Shown here: positions 17,132-24,496 of the stretch, piece after piece
Position numbering within the stretch: position 1 is the first letter of the stretch
How the letters are laid out: the number at the start of each line of letters is the position of its first letter
DNA from: Deltaproteobacteria bacterium
GTDB taxonomy: Bacteria; Desulfobacterota; Desulfobacteria; Desulfobacterales; ETH-SRB1
NCBI GenBank assembly: GCA_019314185.1
Contig: JAFCZU010000010.1
Location: 1 to 25,387 of the forward strand
Length of the DNA stretch: 25,387 nt
Direction: 5' to 3'
The notes under the pieces: model-generated
Told to the model about the DNA's origin: nothing
What the model saw: only the letters and a program-made list of their open reading frames with translations
Databases searched by the model: none
Program-made: the position numbers and the translations under genes

Positions 17132-17200
17132 CCACAGAGTCCACGAATAATATCTTGCAATTTTAATTGGTTATCTCCATATCCCCTGTGCGCTCTGTGG
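17132..17200. repeat. Inverted-repeat element CCACAGAG / CTCTGTGG in the rplU-rpmA gap
   Basis: CCACAGAG (17132-17139) and CTCTGTGG (17193-17200) are perfect 8-bp inverted copies about 53 bp apart. They form the ends of a small element within the 150-bp gap between rplU and rpmA. Similar CTCTGTG fragments occur at about 7840-7858 and near the right end of the window (about 25339-25368). This is inferred to be a dispersed repeat. No gene or ribosomal leader is visible in it. Confidence 0.5.
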
Positions 17201-17224
17201 CAAACTCATTTTTTTATGACGCCA

Positions 17225-17536
17225 TCAGATTTCAATACTGTCAATTTTAATTTGAGTAAACTCCTGACGATGCCCCTGCTTCTTGCGGTATCGCTTCCGC
17301 TTTTTGTATTTGAAAACAATGATTTTTTTAGTTTTACCCTGCTCAACGATATGTCCTCGAACAACAATATTATCCAAAACAGGCCTGCCAATACTTACAT
17401 TTTCACCATCTGAAAACATAAGTACCTTATCAAAAGAAACAGGAGCTCCATGCTCTCCTGAAATTTTTTCTACTCTTAAAATCTCCCCTTCCTGGATTTT
17501 ATATTGTTTTCCGCCAGAAGCAATTATTGCGTACAT
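17225..17536 (-). CDS. rplU: Large ribosomal subunit protein bL21
   Basis: A 103-residue 50S protein. The N-terminus MYAIIASGGKQYKIQEGEIL and the basic block KKRKRYRKKQGHRQEFTQIKI are diagnostic. It leads the rplU-rpmA-obgE-proB-proA-nadD-rsfS-gpmI cluster. GAGGAG lies about 9 nt before the ATG. A sigma70-like promoter sits about 90 nt upstream. Confidence 0.98.
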   Translation of the reverse strand: MYAIIASGGKQYKIQEGEILRVEKISGEHGAPVSFDKVLMFSDGENVSIGRPVLDNIVVRGHIVEQGKTKKIIVFKYKKRKRYRKKQGHRQEFTQIKIDSIEI

Positions 17537-17626
17537 ATTGTTTAACTCCTCGTTTTTTATGCAAGTTCGACCTTTTTTTTAAAGACCTCAAGACAATTAT
17601 TAATATTTATTAATATAAAAAAGTTT

Positions 17627-17654
17627 ATGTTAATATATATTTATTGTTTGTCAA
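17627..17654 (-). promoter_or_regulatory. Sigma70-type promoter for the rplU cluster
   Basis: On the minus strand a perfect -35 TTGACA (17649-17654) is followed after 16 nt by TAACAT (17627-17632), matching TATAAT at four of six positions. The spacer is very AT-rich. It lies about 90 nt before rplU, in the divergent gap shared with fdhD. Confidence 0.6.
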
Positions 17655-17679
17655 GATAAATTTGTATATGCATTTCAAT

Positions 17680-17708
17680 TTGACATAAAAGCACAAATCA
17701 TATTTTAT
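17680..17708 (+). promoter_or_regulatory. Candidate promoter for fdhD
   Basis: A perfect TTGACA (17680-17685) faces fdhD. At 17-nt spacing the -10 would be TTTTAT (17703-17708), a weak match; TATTTT at 15-nt spacing is an alternative. It is plausible because it is divergent from the rplU promoter and about 50 nt before the start codon. Confidence 0.4.
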
Positions 17709-17758
17709 TGTAATAATCATACAATCACTCGACCAAACAAAAGAAAAAGGAGCTCTAA

Positions 17759-18562
17759 TTGAATACCTTTTCAAACCATCAGATAATATTTATAGATGGT
17801 AAAACCAGTATATCTTTACACCACAAACTTGTTGGCGAAAGACCTCTGTCAATATATGTTCAAGAAAAACTCTATTCAATTACAATGCGCACCCCTGGTG
17901 ATGAATTGCCGCATGCAGCCGGTTTCTGTCTTGGCGAAGGAATTATTGAAAAACCTGATGATTTTACCTCATTGTCATTTTGTGAAAAAACCAATACCAG
18001 CGGAGTAATTATTACCTTAACGAAATCAAGAATAAATAGAATATCTCATCTTCTTGACAAACAAAGTAATAGACCGACCCACTGCCTTTCCGGCAGAGAG
18101 ATGATAAACAATCTTTACCAAAATGTTCATCCTTTTAAGAACGAAACCAGAATAAATATAAAAATGGCGCTTGGCTGTCTTGAAAAGCTTTCAGACCATC
18201 AACCATTACGCCATCATACACATGCATCTCATGCTGCAGCGCTGTATAGTTCGGATTACAATTTATTGTCTGTAGCTGAGGATGTTGGCCGACATAATGC
18301 GATTGATAAAACAATAGGGAAATCATTTCTTGATCGCACTCTTAACAAAGCTTCCTTTTTAATACTTTCTTCCCGTATCAGTTATGAACTTGTCCAGAAA
18401 GCGGCAAGAGCTCATATTCCGATCATTCTTGCAATATCACGCCCCACGTCCCTCGCAGTTGAACTTGCATCGCAACTGAATATGACACTGGCATGTCTTG
18501 CGAAAAATTCAGGATTATACATTTTCTGCGGTGCGAATCGAGTAAAAAATCGCTCAATTTAG
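17759..18562 (+). CDS. fdhD: FdhD-family sulfurtransferase (formate dehydrogenase accessory protein), variant active site
   Basis: This 267-residue protein belongs to the FdhD family, which passes sulfur from a cysteine desulfurase to the molybdenum or tungsten cofactor of formate dehydrogenase. Conserved blocks are GDELPHAAGFCLGEGII (47-63), the signature AEDVGRHNAIDKTIG (173-187), LILSSRISYELVQKAA (201-216) and RPTSLAVELA (228-237). The usual CxxC loop (C-G-x-C-G) is replaced by THCLSGRE with only Cys109. The gene starts with TTG, supported by AGGAG 6 nt upstream. No formate dehydrogenase gene is in the window; fdhD stands alone, convergent with dsrP. Family membership is secure, but whether it is fully active in sulfur transfer is open. 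Confidence 0.9.
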   Translation: MNTFSNHQIIFIDGKTSISLHHKLVGERPLSIYVQEKLYSITMRTPGDELPHAAGFCLGEGIIEKPDDFTSLSFCEKTNTSGVIITLTKSRINRISHLLDKQSNRPTHCLSGREMINNLYQNVHPFKNETRINIKMALGCLEKLSDHQPLRHHTHASHAAALYSSDYNLLSVAEDVGRHNAIDKTIGKSFLDRTLNKASFLILSSRISYELVQKAARAHIPIILAISRPTSLAVELASQLNMTLACLAKNSGLYIFCGANRVKNRSI

Positions 18563-18574
18563 GTTAAAATAAAA

Positions 18575-18607
18575 AAAGGGTTCAGGCTGTTACAGCCTGA
18601 ACCCTTT
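18575..18607. terminator. Strong bidirectional intrinsic terminator between fdhD and dsrP
   Basis: A perfect 14-bp stem (AAAGGGTTCAGGCT at 18575-18588, AGCCTGAACCCTTT at 18594-18607) has a 5-nt loop GTTAC. An A-run precedes it (18571-18577) and TTTAAATTTTT follows it. It can therefore end transcripts from both sides, closing fdhD on the plus strand and the dsr operon on the minus strand. Confidence 0.92.
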
Positions 18608-18634
18608 AAATTTTTACAAACTGTTATCTCTTGT

Positions 18635-19795
18635 TTACACGCCTGAAACTTCTTCCTTAACAGTAACTGCAATCTTGAAAAGTATAGTTAATACAAAAAA
18701 TCCTGTTGCCCAGATTCCAAGAGTAATTACTATCTCAGGAAACGTAGGAACATATTCGGTTACATGATGAAGTGGATTCGGTACAAACCCGCCCGAAATC
18801 ATTCCCATACCTTTATCAATCCATGTTCCAATAAACAGTATCACGCATGTAAAAGCCAAAACCTTTTCGTTTTTGCGAGTAGCAGGAATAACAAGAAGAA
18901 CAATTGAAGTCAGCATAAACAACATTGATGTCCACATCCAGGGAACCAATGCGCTATGTCCATGAAGTCCGAAAAAGAGATATTTAACGTGATCCATATG
19001 GCTCGGTATCCTGCTGTAAAATACAACAAAAATTTCACAGAGAAAGAAAAATACATTAATTATTATCGCATATGTAACAATTTTGGCAAGAGATTGAATC
19101 TGCTCCCTACCGGGATCAAATTTTGTCACCCTCCTGATGATAAGGCACAAAAGTATCAACAATGCCGGACCAGCGGCAAAAGCTGAAGCAAGAAATCGAG
19201 GCGCAAGTATTGCAGTCAACCAGAACCCCCTGCCAGGCAAACCGCAGTAAAGATATGCCGTAACAGTATGGATAAGAGGCGCCCATACAATCGAAAAAAT
19301 TGCCAGCGCCTTTACCCAGCCTGGATACTTTATATTATTCCTTTCCGCCTCAAGCACATTCCAGCCTATAATGATATTAAGCAGAAGATACACGTTTAAA
19401 ACGATCATATCCCAGAAAAGCATAGACCCCGGCGTTGGATAGAATATAACATTAAGCACGCGTCTCGGCTGCCCGAGGTCAACGATAATAAATAGCAGGC
19501 ACATGATAACAGCCGCTATGGCCAGAAACTCACCCAAAATGGTAATCCTGCCGAAAGCTTTATAGTCATGAAGGTAGTATGGAAGAACCACCATAACGCC
19601 TCCTGCCGCAACACCGACAAGAAATGTAAACTGAGCAATATAAAAACCCCATGAAACATCGCGGCTCATACCTGTAATTCCAAGACCAAAATCGAGCTGC
19701 CACAGATAAACAATAAAAGCAATGCCGATAATTGTCAGCAAGGACAAAATCCAACCCCAGTATGTCTTACCGCCTTTAATAGCTAATTCAAGCAT
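18635..19795 (-). CDS. dsrP: DsrP, NrfD-like membrane subunit of the DsrMKJOP complex
   Basis: A 386-residue integral membrane protein of the NrfD/PsrC family with about ten predicted transmembrane helices and no heme-binding signature. It is thought to exchange electrons with the menaquinone pool and to pair with the periplasmic ferredoxin DsrO. Recognisable segments are DVSWGFYIAQFTFLVGVAAGG near residues 45-65, VDLGQPRRVLNVIFYPTPGSMLFWD, and the C-terminal WIDKGMGMISGGFVPNPLHH. GAGG lies about 7 nt before the ATG, and the start is 7 nt after the dsrO stop codon. It is the last gene of the operon, followed by the strong terminator. Confidence 0.96.
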   Translation of the reverse strand: MLELAIKGGKTYWGWILSLLTIIGIAFIVYLWQLDFGLGITGMSRDVSWGFYIAQFTFLVGVAAGGVMVVLPYYLHDYKAFGRITILGEFLAIAAVIMCLLFIIVDLGQPRRVLNVIFYPTPGSMLFWDMIVLNVYLLLNIIIGWNVLEAERNNIKYPGWVKALAIFSIVWAPLIHTVTAYLYCGLPGRGFWLTAILAPRFLASAFAAGPALLILLCLIIRRVTKFDPGREQIQSLAKIVTYAIIINVFFFLCEIFVVFYSRIPSHMDHVKYLFFGLHGHSALVPWMWTSMLFMLTSIVLLVIPATRKNEKVLAFTCVILFIGTWIDKGMGMISGGFVPNPLHHVTEYVPTFPEIVITLGIWATGFFVLTILFKIAVTVKEEVSGV

Positions 19796-19802
19796 AATAA
19801 CC

Positions 19803-20591
19803 TCATACTATGTAGTAGATAGCCGGTCCAGCGCCAAGCTCCGCTTTGCGACGAATTGTATAATTATTTTTCAATAATTTTCTGACTTCAGACTCAGGAT
19901 CGTGAAGATCCCCAACAACGATTGCTCCATTTGACGCTTCTGCGCAAGCAGGCATTTTTCCAACAGCCAGTCTTTCAGCACAGAAATTGCACTTTTCCAC
20001 GACACCTTTCATTCTTGTTGGAAACTCTTTATTCTCTTCTTCAATAAAAGGACGTGGATCTCTAAAATTGAAACTTCTCGATCCATAGGGGCACGCAGCC
20101 ATACAGAACCTGCACCCTATACAGCGATGAAAGTCCATCATAACAATCCCGTCCTCCCTTTTAAAAGTCGCCTTGGTCGGGCATGCTCTAACACATGCAG
20201 GGTTTTCACAATGATTACAGAGTACCAGAAATGGCAAATGTTTTATCCTGTCATCAACAAATTCATGTTCCTGCCCTGTAAAGACATGTTTAAACTCATC
20301 AATCCATATCCACTTAATTTCATGCCTTTTGTTTGTGTGCTTAGGAATGTTATGAATCTTGTTACAGGCTTCAACAATCGGCTCAAGATCCGCTTCAGAC
20401 TCGTACTTTCTGGTATCGATAACCATTGCCCATCTTTTTGCTTTCAGCGCCTCCTGATTTGAAAGTATTTCAGGTCCGTGTTTTTCGCCATGAGCTTCAG
20501 ATGAAGCAAATGCATCTAAAACCGGCTTTGTTCCTAAACCAAGGGCTGAAATACCAGCTAATTTCAAGAAGCTTCTTCTGCTGTTTTTCAT
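19803..20591 (-). CDS. dsrO: DsrO, Tat-exported iron-sulfur subunit of DsrMKJOP
   Basis: A 262-residue periplasmic ferredoxin-like protein. The twin-arginine signal NSRRSFLKLAG is at residues 3-13. Two complete four-cysteine sets are present: Cys125, 128, 133, 137 and Cys157, 160, 163, 167. A third set is Cys201, 204, 216 with Ser220 in place of the last cysteine. The first motif, expected near 58-77, keeps only Cys76. This pattern implies three clusters rather than four. An open frame extends 72 nt upstream into dsrJ, but the start used here gives the Tat signal at the N-terminus and a TGATG junction with dsrJ, with GGAGAAG before it. It likely relays electrons between DsrJ and DsrP. Confidence 0.95.
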   Translation of the reverse strand: MKNSRRSFLKLAGISALGLGTKPVLDAFASSEAHGEKHGPEILSNQEALKAKRWAMVIDTRKYESEADLEPIVEACNKIHNIPKHTNKRHEIKWIWIDEFKHVFTGQEHEFVDDRIKHLPFLVLCNHCENPACVRACPTKATFKREDGIVMMDFHRCIGCRFCMAACPYGSRSFNFRDPRPFIEEENKEFPTRMKGVVEKCNFCAERLAVGKMPACAEASNGAIVVGDLHDPESEVRKLLKNNYTIRRKAELGAGPAIYYIV

Positions 20592-20989
20592 CACTTCTTC
20601 TCCTTCGGTGGCTCTATGTGGCAATCCCAGCAGTAAGGTCTTACCGATGCATAATCGTGGCATTTATCACAAAAGTCAGCCTTGTTGGAATGACATCCCA
20701 TACATGAATTTTCTCCGCTGGAAAGACTCATATTAAACTTCTTACCATTTTTATTCACATAAACCCTGTTGGCCGTTCTTACAACGGAATCTCTCCAAAC
20801 ATCGAGTATCTGCATGTGTTCCGCCTTCATAAAAGCCTTTGGCTCAAGACACTCTTTTGCAAGTTTTGCCTTGTCGGTCAATTTTGGTTCAGGCACAGGA
20901 GATGCTTTCCCCATATTATACCAAAAAGGAAATGTAATAATCACAATAAAAATTATTAAACCGGTGATTATCTTGTTTTTATCGTTCAT
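20591..20989 (-). CDS. dsrJ: DsrJ, triheme cytochrome c subunit of DsrMKJOP
   Basis: A 132-residue membrane-anchored periplasmic cytochrome. An uncleaved N-terminal signal anchor covers about 8-25. Three heme c motifs follow: CMGCH (96-100), CDKCH (107-111) and CWDCH (120-124). Cys47 in AKECLEP matches the conserved cysteine that ligates one heme (His/Cys) in DsrJ of Allochromatium, a hallmark proposed to matter for sulfur chemistry. GGAGGG sits 8 nt before the ATG. The stop codon overlaps the dsrO start by one base. No other cytochrome c of this size has this layout, so the call is secure. Confidence 0.97.
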   Translation of the reverse strand: MNDKNKIITGLIIFIVIITFPFWYNMGKASPVPEPKLTDKAKLAKECLEPKAFMKAEHMQILDVWRDSVVRTANRVYVNKNGKKFNMSLSSGENSCMGCHSNKADFCDKCHDYASVRPYCWDCHIEPPKEKK

Positions 20990-21024
20990 CAGTATTACCC
21001 TCCATTACTGAACGCAGTACTCTA

Positions 21025-22686
21025 CTACCGGCCTGAAAAATCAGGTCGAACATAATATCCATCAGGATCACTATCTTTGTCCGGTATGTCTTCTCCGCGC
21101 AGGTTAACGGTTTTTTCCTTTTCTCCAGGTATGATCAGAGCATTGGCTACCAGTTCATGGATACCTGTAACATCCACTTCAGGAACCCAATACTCCATAA
21201 GCGGCGGGAACACAGCCCTGTCAATTGCGCATATACATGAAAGCATGTTTACACCATGTTTTTCATTAACATATTTTACGGCATTCGCTCTCGGCAAGCC
21301 TCCTGCAAGCCGCAATTCCATGTCTTCACTTGCGTTCAAACCGGACCCGCTGCCGCAGCAAAATGTCTGCTCCTTTATGCAGTTCCTCGGCATCTCATAA
21401 AAATTATTGCATACATTTTTTATTACATACCTTGGTTCCTCAAAGAAACCCATTCCTCTCGCAGGATTGCAGGAATCATGGAATGTAACCTTTAAGTTGT
21501 CGTTACGCTTCGGATCAAGATTGAGCTTACCGTGCTTGATAAGATCGGCAGTAAACTCAACGATATGAACCATCTTGGTGGATTTAGCATTTTCGAACTT
21601 GGTGCCTGTTATCGGATTAACCGGTTCTTCAAGAAAATCGGCAGGACCGTTCATTGTGCCCATATACTGGTTTATAACCCGCCACATATGGCCACACTCA
21701 CCTCCGAGAATCCATTTTACCCCCAACCTTTTAGCTTCAGCGTACATTTTTGCGTTAAGCCGTTTCATGGTCTCATTAGAAGTAAAAAAGCCAAAGTTAC
21801 CACCTTCGGATGCGTAAGTACTCCATGTAATGTCAAGTCCATACACTTCTTTAAGATAGTGGAAAAGTACCATATAACCCATACAGGTATATGTACCCGG
21901 ATCGCCGAACACATCGCCGGACGGAGTAATAAAAAGGATGTCAGCGCCTTTCTTGTTAAATGTGGGGTTTACCCTGACACCTGTACACTCCTCAATATCA
22001 TCAACAAAAAACTCTATCATATCCACAAAAGCCTGTGGCTGGATTCCCATATGATTTCCTGTCATGTAACAATTGGAAACAGGGGTTGCTATCCAGTCGA
22101 TATTAAGGCCAAGAAGATTAAGCAACTCTCTGCCAATAATGGTAATTTCCGCGGTATCAATACCATACGGGCAAAAGACCGAGCAACGCCGGCATTCAGT
22201 GCATTGAAAGAAATAATACCACCACTCTTTCAAAACATCTATCGTAAGCGGCCTTGAGCCTCCAAGCTTTCCAAACATCTTTCCGAATTTTGTAAAATCA
22301 TTTCTATATACAGATCTTATAAGTTCGGCTCTGAGAACCGGCATATTCTTCGGATCGCCTGTCCCGATAAAAAAATGGCATTTATCTGCGCATGCACCAC
22401 ATCGCACACAGATATCCATGAAAATTTTGAAGGTTCTAAACCGGTCCAGCCGTTCCCTCATTCCCTCATAGATTATCTCTTTCCAGTTTTCAGGCAGTTT
22501 CCAGTCGTCATGTTTAGGATTCCATTCCCTTGCATAGGGAAGATCAAGTGTTTTAACGCTTTTGGGTTTAGCGGCAAAACAAAACATTCCGTCTTTAATT
22601 ACCGTGGGAGTATCCATCCATCCGGTTTTGGGTGGATTAAAATCTATTTTTGAAAAATGTTCATCTGATTTTAGATGTTCTGACAT
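21025..22686 (-). CDS. dsrK: DsrK, HdrD-like catalytic subunit of DsrMKJOP
   Basis: A 553-residue cytoplasm-facing iron-sulfur protein related to HdrD of heterodisulfide reductase. It is proposed to reduce the DsrC trisulfide. Two [4Fe-4S] motifs are Cys93, 96, 99, 103 (CVRCGACADKC) and Cys162, 165, 168, 172 (CTECRRCSVFC). The C-terminal half holds the catalytic-cluster cysteines: Cys331 in GGECGH, Cys406 in DSCNPARG, and the CCG pair Cys443-Cys444. The N-terminal 80 residues are typical of DsrK. Its ATG overlaps the dsrM stop codon by one base (TAATG), so the two are translationally coupled. It ends 35 bp before dsrJ. Confidence 0.97.
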   Translation of the reverse strand: MSEHLKSDEHFSKIDFNPPKTGWMDTPTVIKDGMFCFAAKPKSVKTLDLPYAREWNPKHDDWKLPENWKEIIYEGMRERLDRFRTFKIFMDICVRCGACADKCHFFIGTGDPKNMPVLRAELIRSVYRNDFTKFGKMFGKLGGSRPLTIDVLKEWWYYFFQCTECRRCSVFCPYGIDTAEITIIGRELLNLLGLNIDWIATPVSNCYMTGNHMGIQPQAFVDMIEFFVDDIEECTGVRVNPTFNKKGADILFITPSGDVFGDPGTYTCMGYMVLFHYLKEVYGLDITWSTYASEGGNFGFFTSNETMKRLNAKMYAEAKRLGVKWILGGECGHMWRVINQYMGTMNGPADFLEEPVNPITGTKFENAKSTKMVHIVEFTADLIKHGKLNLDPKRNDNLKVTFHDSCNPARGMGFFEEPRYVIKNVCNNFYEMPRNCIKEQTFCCGSGSGLNASEDMELRLAGGLPRANAVKYVNEKHGVNMLSCICAIDRAVFPPLMEYWVPEVDVTGIHELVANALIIPGEKEKTVNLRGEDIPDKDSDPDGYYVRPDFSGR

Positions 22687-23687
22687 TAGCTCTCCTTTTC
22701 CACTGGAAGTCCAGCTTCTATCATTTTTTCCCTGAAGTCATCTTCATACTCTTTGTATGTATGAACCTTGACAGATGGATTCCACGGATTGATATGTCTT
22801 TCAGCACGATTATTGTTCGGAAGATTTCTGGTGGGGCTCAAAAACACACCTCCCATATGCATAAGCTTGCTGAAAGGGAAATATACAAAAAGAACACTTA
22901 CAAGAAACAGATGGACATAAAAAAGTCCTCCCATGCCATCCGGAATAGTTGGATGAAGTGTTACCAGACCCATCGCAAATTCTTTAATACCCACAATATT
23001 CACCTTGGTAAAATAGCGCATGAGAATGCCGGTAATAGCTATGCTGATAATGAGAAAAAGCGGGAAAAAATCGGAAGCAAGAGAAATATATCTCACCTGT
23101 GGAATATAAATTCTTCTTAAAAACAGAAAGATTGTAGCAGCAAGAAGAACTGCACCGGACATATAAAGCCCCGGCAACCCGATCTGAAAGAAACCATCAA
23201 CATTTTCCAGCAACTGTAAACACACAGGCACAGGCTCAAGAAAAAATCGCAGATGCCTTATCAACACGGTAAGAAAAGAATAATGAAATGCCAATGCTGC
23301 AAGCCACAACCATTTTTCCCATACATAGGTAATTTTAGCCCCTTCATTCAATCTGCAACGGGTATTCCTGAATAATGAGCGGAAAAAAACTATTTCAAAA
23401 AACATCCGCACAATTACACCGCCGGCAGTAAACGGATTGTCTATCTTATTTTGTTTGATCCATGGAAGTGTTTTCTGCTGACCGCATGTAGTTGGGATAC
23501 GGAAAGGAACCGGTGACCGCGCCCAGTCCATTATACGATATACAAAGCCGGCAATAAAAATGAGTACGGCTATATAAGGAATAATGATGCCAAAAAAAGA
23601 CTGAAGACCTGCTCCCTCAACGCCAAAATAAGCAAGTAGAATAAGAACAACGACTACCAGGAGGGAAAACATGTAATTTATATTCAT
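22686..23687 (-). CDS. dsrM: DsrM, NarI-like cytochrome b subunit of DsrMKJOP
   Basis: A 333-residue integral membrane protein related to NarI and HdrE. It holds two b hemes and is thought to oxidise or reduce menaquinone for DsrK. Likely heme ligands are His135 and His145 in one helix and His259 and His277 in another. Predicted helices lie at about 8-27, 30-50, 127-148, 172-190, 205-223 and 253-272. GAGGTA precedes the ATG at about 7 nt. It heads the five dsr genes and lies 123 bp after the RsbRD-like gene. A small hairpin, AAATTGG / CCAATTT (23771-23790), sits in that gap. Confidence 0.96.
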   Translation of the reverse strand: MNINYMFSLLVVVVLILLAYFGVEGAGLQSFFGIIIPYIAVLIFIAGFVYRIMDWARSPVPFRIPTTCGQQKTLPWIKQNKIDNPFTAGGVIVRMFFEIVFFRSLFRNTRCRLNEGAKITYVWEKWLWLAALAFHYSFLTVLIRHLRFFLEPVPVCLQLLENVDGFFQIGLPGLYMSGAVLLAATIFLFLRRIYIPQVRYISLASDFFPLFLIISIAITGILMRYFTKVNIVGIKEFAMGLVTLHPTIPDGMGGLFYVHLFLVSVLFVYFPFSKLMHMGGVFLSPTRNLPNNNRAERHINPWNPSVKVHTYKEYEDDFREKMIEAGLPVEKES

Positions 23688-23770
23688 TAACGTTACCTCG
23701 CTCTAAAGCTTTACTACAAGTTCAAAATAATTACGAGATTTTGCAACAAAGAAACTCACTAAAAGTAACC

Positions 23771-23790
23771 AAATTGGTCTTTTCCAATTT
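23771..23790. promoter_or_regulatory. Hairpin between the RsbRD-like gene and dsrM
   Basis: AAATTGG (23771-23777) and CCAATTT (23784-23790) form a perfect 7-bp AT-rich stem with a 6-nt loop, without a clean U-tract. It could be an attenuator or an RNA-processing site separating the RsbRD-like gene from dsrM in a shared transcript. Its role is inferred only. Confidence 0.35.
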
Positions 23791-23810
23791 AACAATCTTG
23801 CTGTATTGAT

Positions 23811-24341
23811 TTACAAACTCTGCAGCTTATCTATGGTTTCGGTCACCAAACCGGCCCTTTTAAATGCGCTGAACGTTCTGCCTAAATGATCATTCGCCTT
23901 TATTTTATAAATTTGTTCTCTGCGTTTCACAAAAACATCAAAGGCTATTAAACCGACCTCATCAATCTTTAGTTCAAACATCAACAAATCGTTAATTATC
24001 TCGATGTCTTTGAGTTCTTTTGTTAAATTTTTTCTAATTGCTTTTTTCAAGAAAAAAATAAATGAAGTGGCTTGCGATGGAGATAAGATAGGCTGAACAG
24101 CCCTGATCCTGATTATGGGATCAAGGCATGCCTCTATAACCTTCTGATCCATTTTGTTAAGAATCTCGTCAAAAAGAGGTTTTAATGCTTGTGAAATGGT
24201 AGCCCCAACAGGATTAGCAAAAGGATCTTTCTGCTTCTTCAGAAATTGAGAGGTATCTGAAGGATAGGCTTCAACCGCCAAGTCAAACCAACATTTAACA
24301 ATTGCGGATTTTCTTTTTTCTAATAGTTCTTTCAGCTTCAT
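23811..24341 (-). CDS. RsbRD N-terminal-domain-like protein upstream of dsrM
   Basis: A 176-residue soluble, mostly helical protein resembling the RsbRD_N sensory domain alone. It has no STAS domain, kinase or DNA-binding part. The segment KDPFANPVGATI (38-49) and RIRAVQPILSPSQATSF (78-94) are the features I associate with proteins encoded next to dsrMKJOP in delta-proteobacteria. Cys17 and Cys72 are the only cysteines. It has a strong promoter 88 nt upstream and is followed on the same strand by dsrM, so it is probably the first gene of the dsr transcript. Its role is unknown; sensing or assembly of the complex is a guess from position. Confidence 0.8.
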   Translation of the reverse strand: MKLKELLEKRKSAIVKCWFDLAVEAYPSDTSQFLKKQKDPFANPVGATISQALKPLFDEILNKMDQKVIEACLDPIIRIRAVQPILSPSQATSFIFFLKKAIRKNLTKELKDIEIINDLLMFELKIDEVGLIAFDVFVKRREQIYKIKANDHLGRTFSAFKRAGLVTETIDKLQSL

Positions 24342-24428
24342 GCTCAGGATTGTTCCAAATTTTTCAATAATAATAACTTAAACAAACCAGCTAATAATAA
24401 AGATCACGCCACAAGCTTTAAGATTGGT

Positions 24429-24457
24429 CTTATAAACAACTTGCAAAATCTTGTCAA
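24429..24457 (-). promoter_or_regulatory. Near-consensus sigma70-type promoter before the RsbRD-like gene and dsr operon
   Basis: On the minus strand a perfect TTGACA (24452-24457) is followed after exactly 17 nt by TATAAG (24429-24434), five of six to TATAAT. It predicts a start near 24422 and a leader of about 80 nt before the ATG. It is the best promoter match in the window, which fits strong constitutive expression of a core energy complex. Confidence 0.75.
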
Positions 24458-24496
24458 GAATAAAAGATAAAAAATGCCGCGCGCCATAAAACTTTA

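Noticed and set aside
20592..20663. Longer DsrO with 24 extra N-terminal residues
   Set aside because: It would bury the Tat signal and overlap dsrJ by 73 nt; the ATG at 20591 has a good ribosome binding site and a TGATG junction.
21532..22257. A 241-codon plus-strand open frame antisense to dsrK
   Set aside because: It lies wholly within dsrK, has no family motifs and reads as low-complexity composition; dsrK on the other strand has full motif support.
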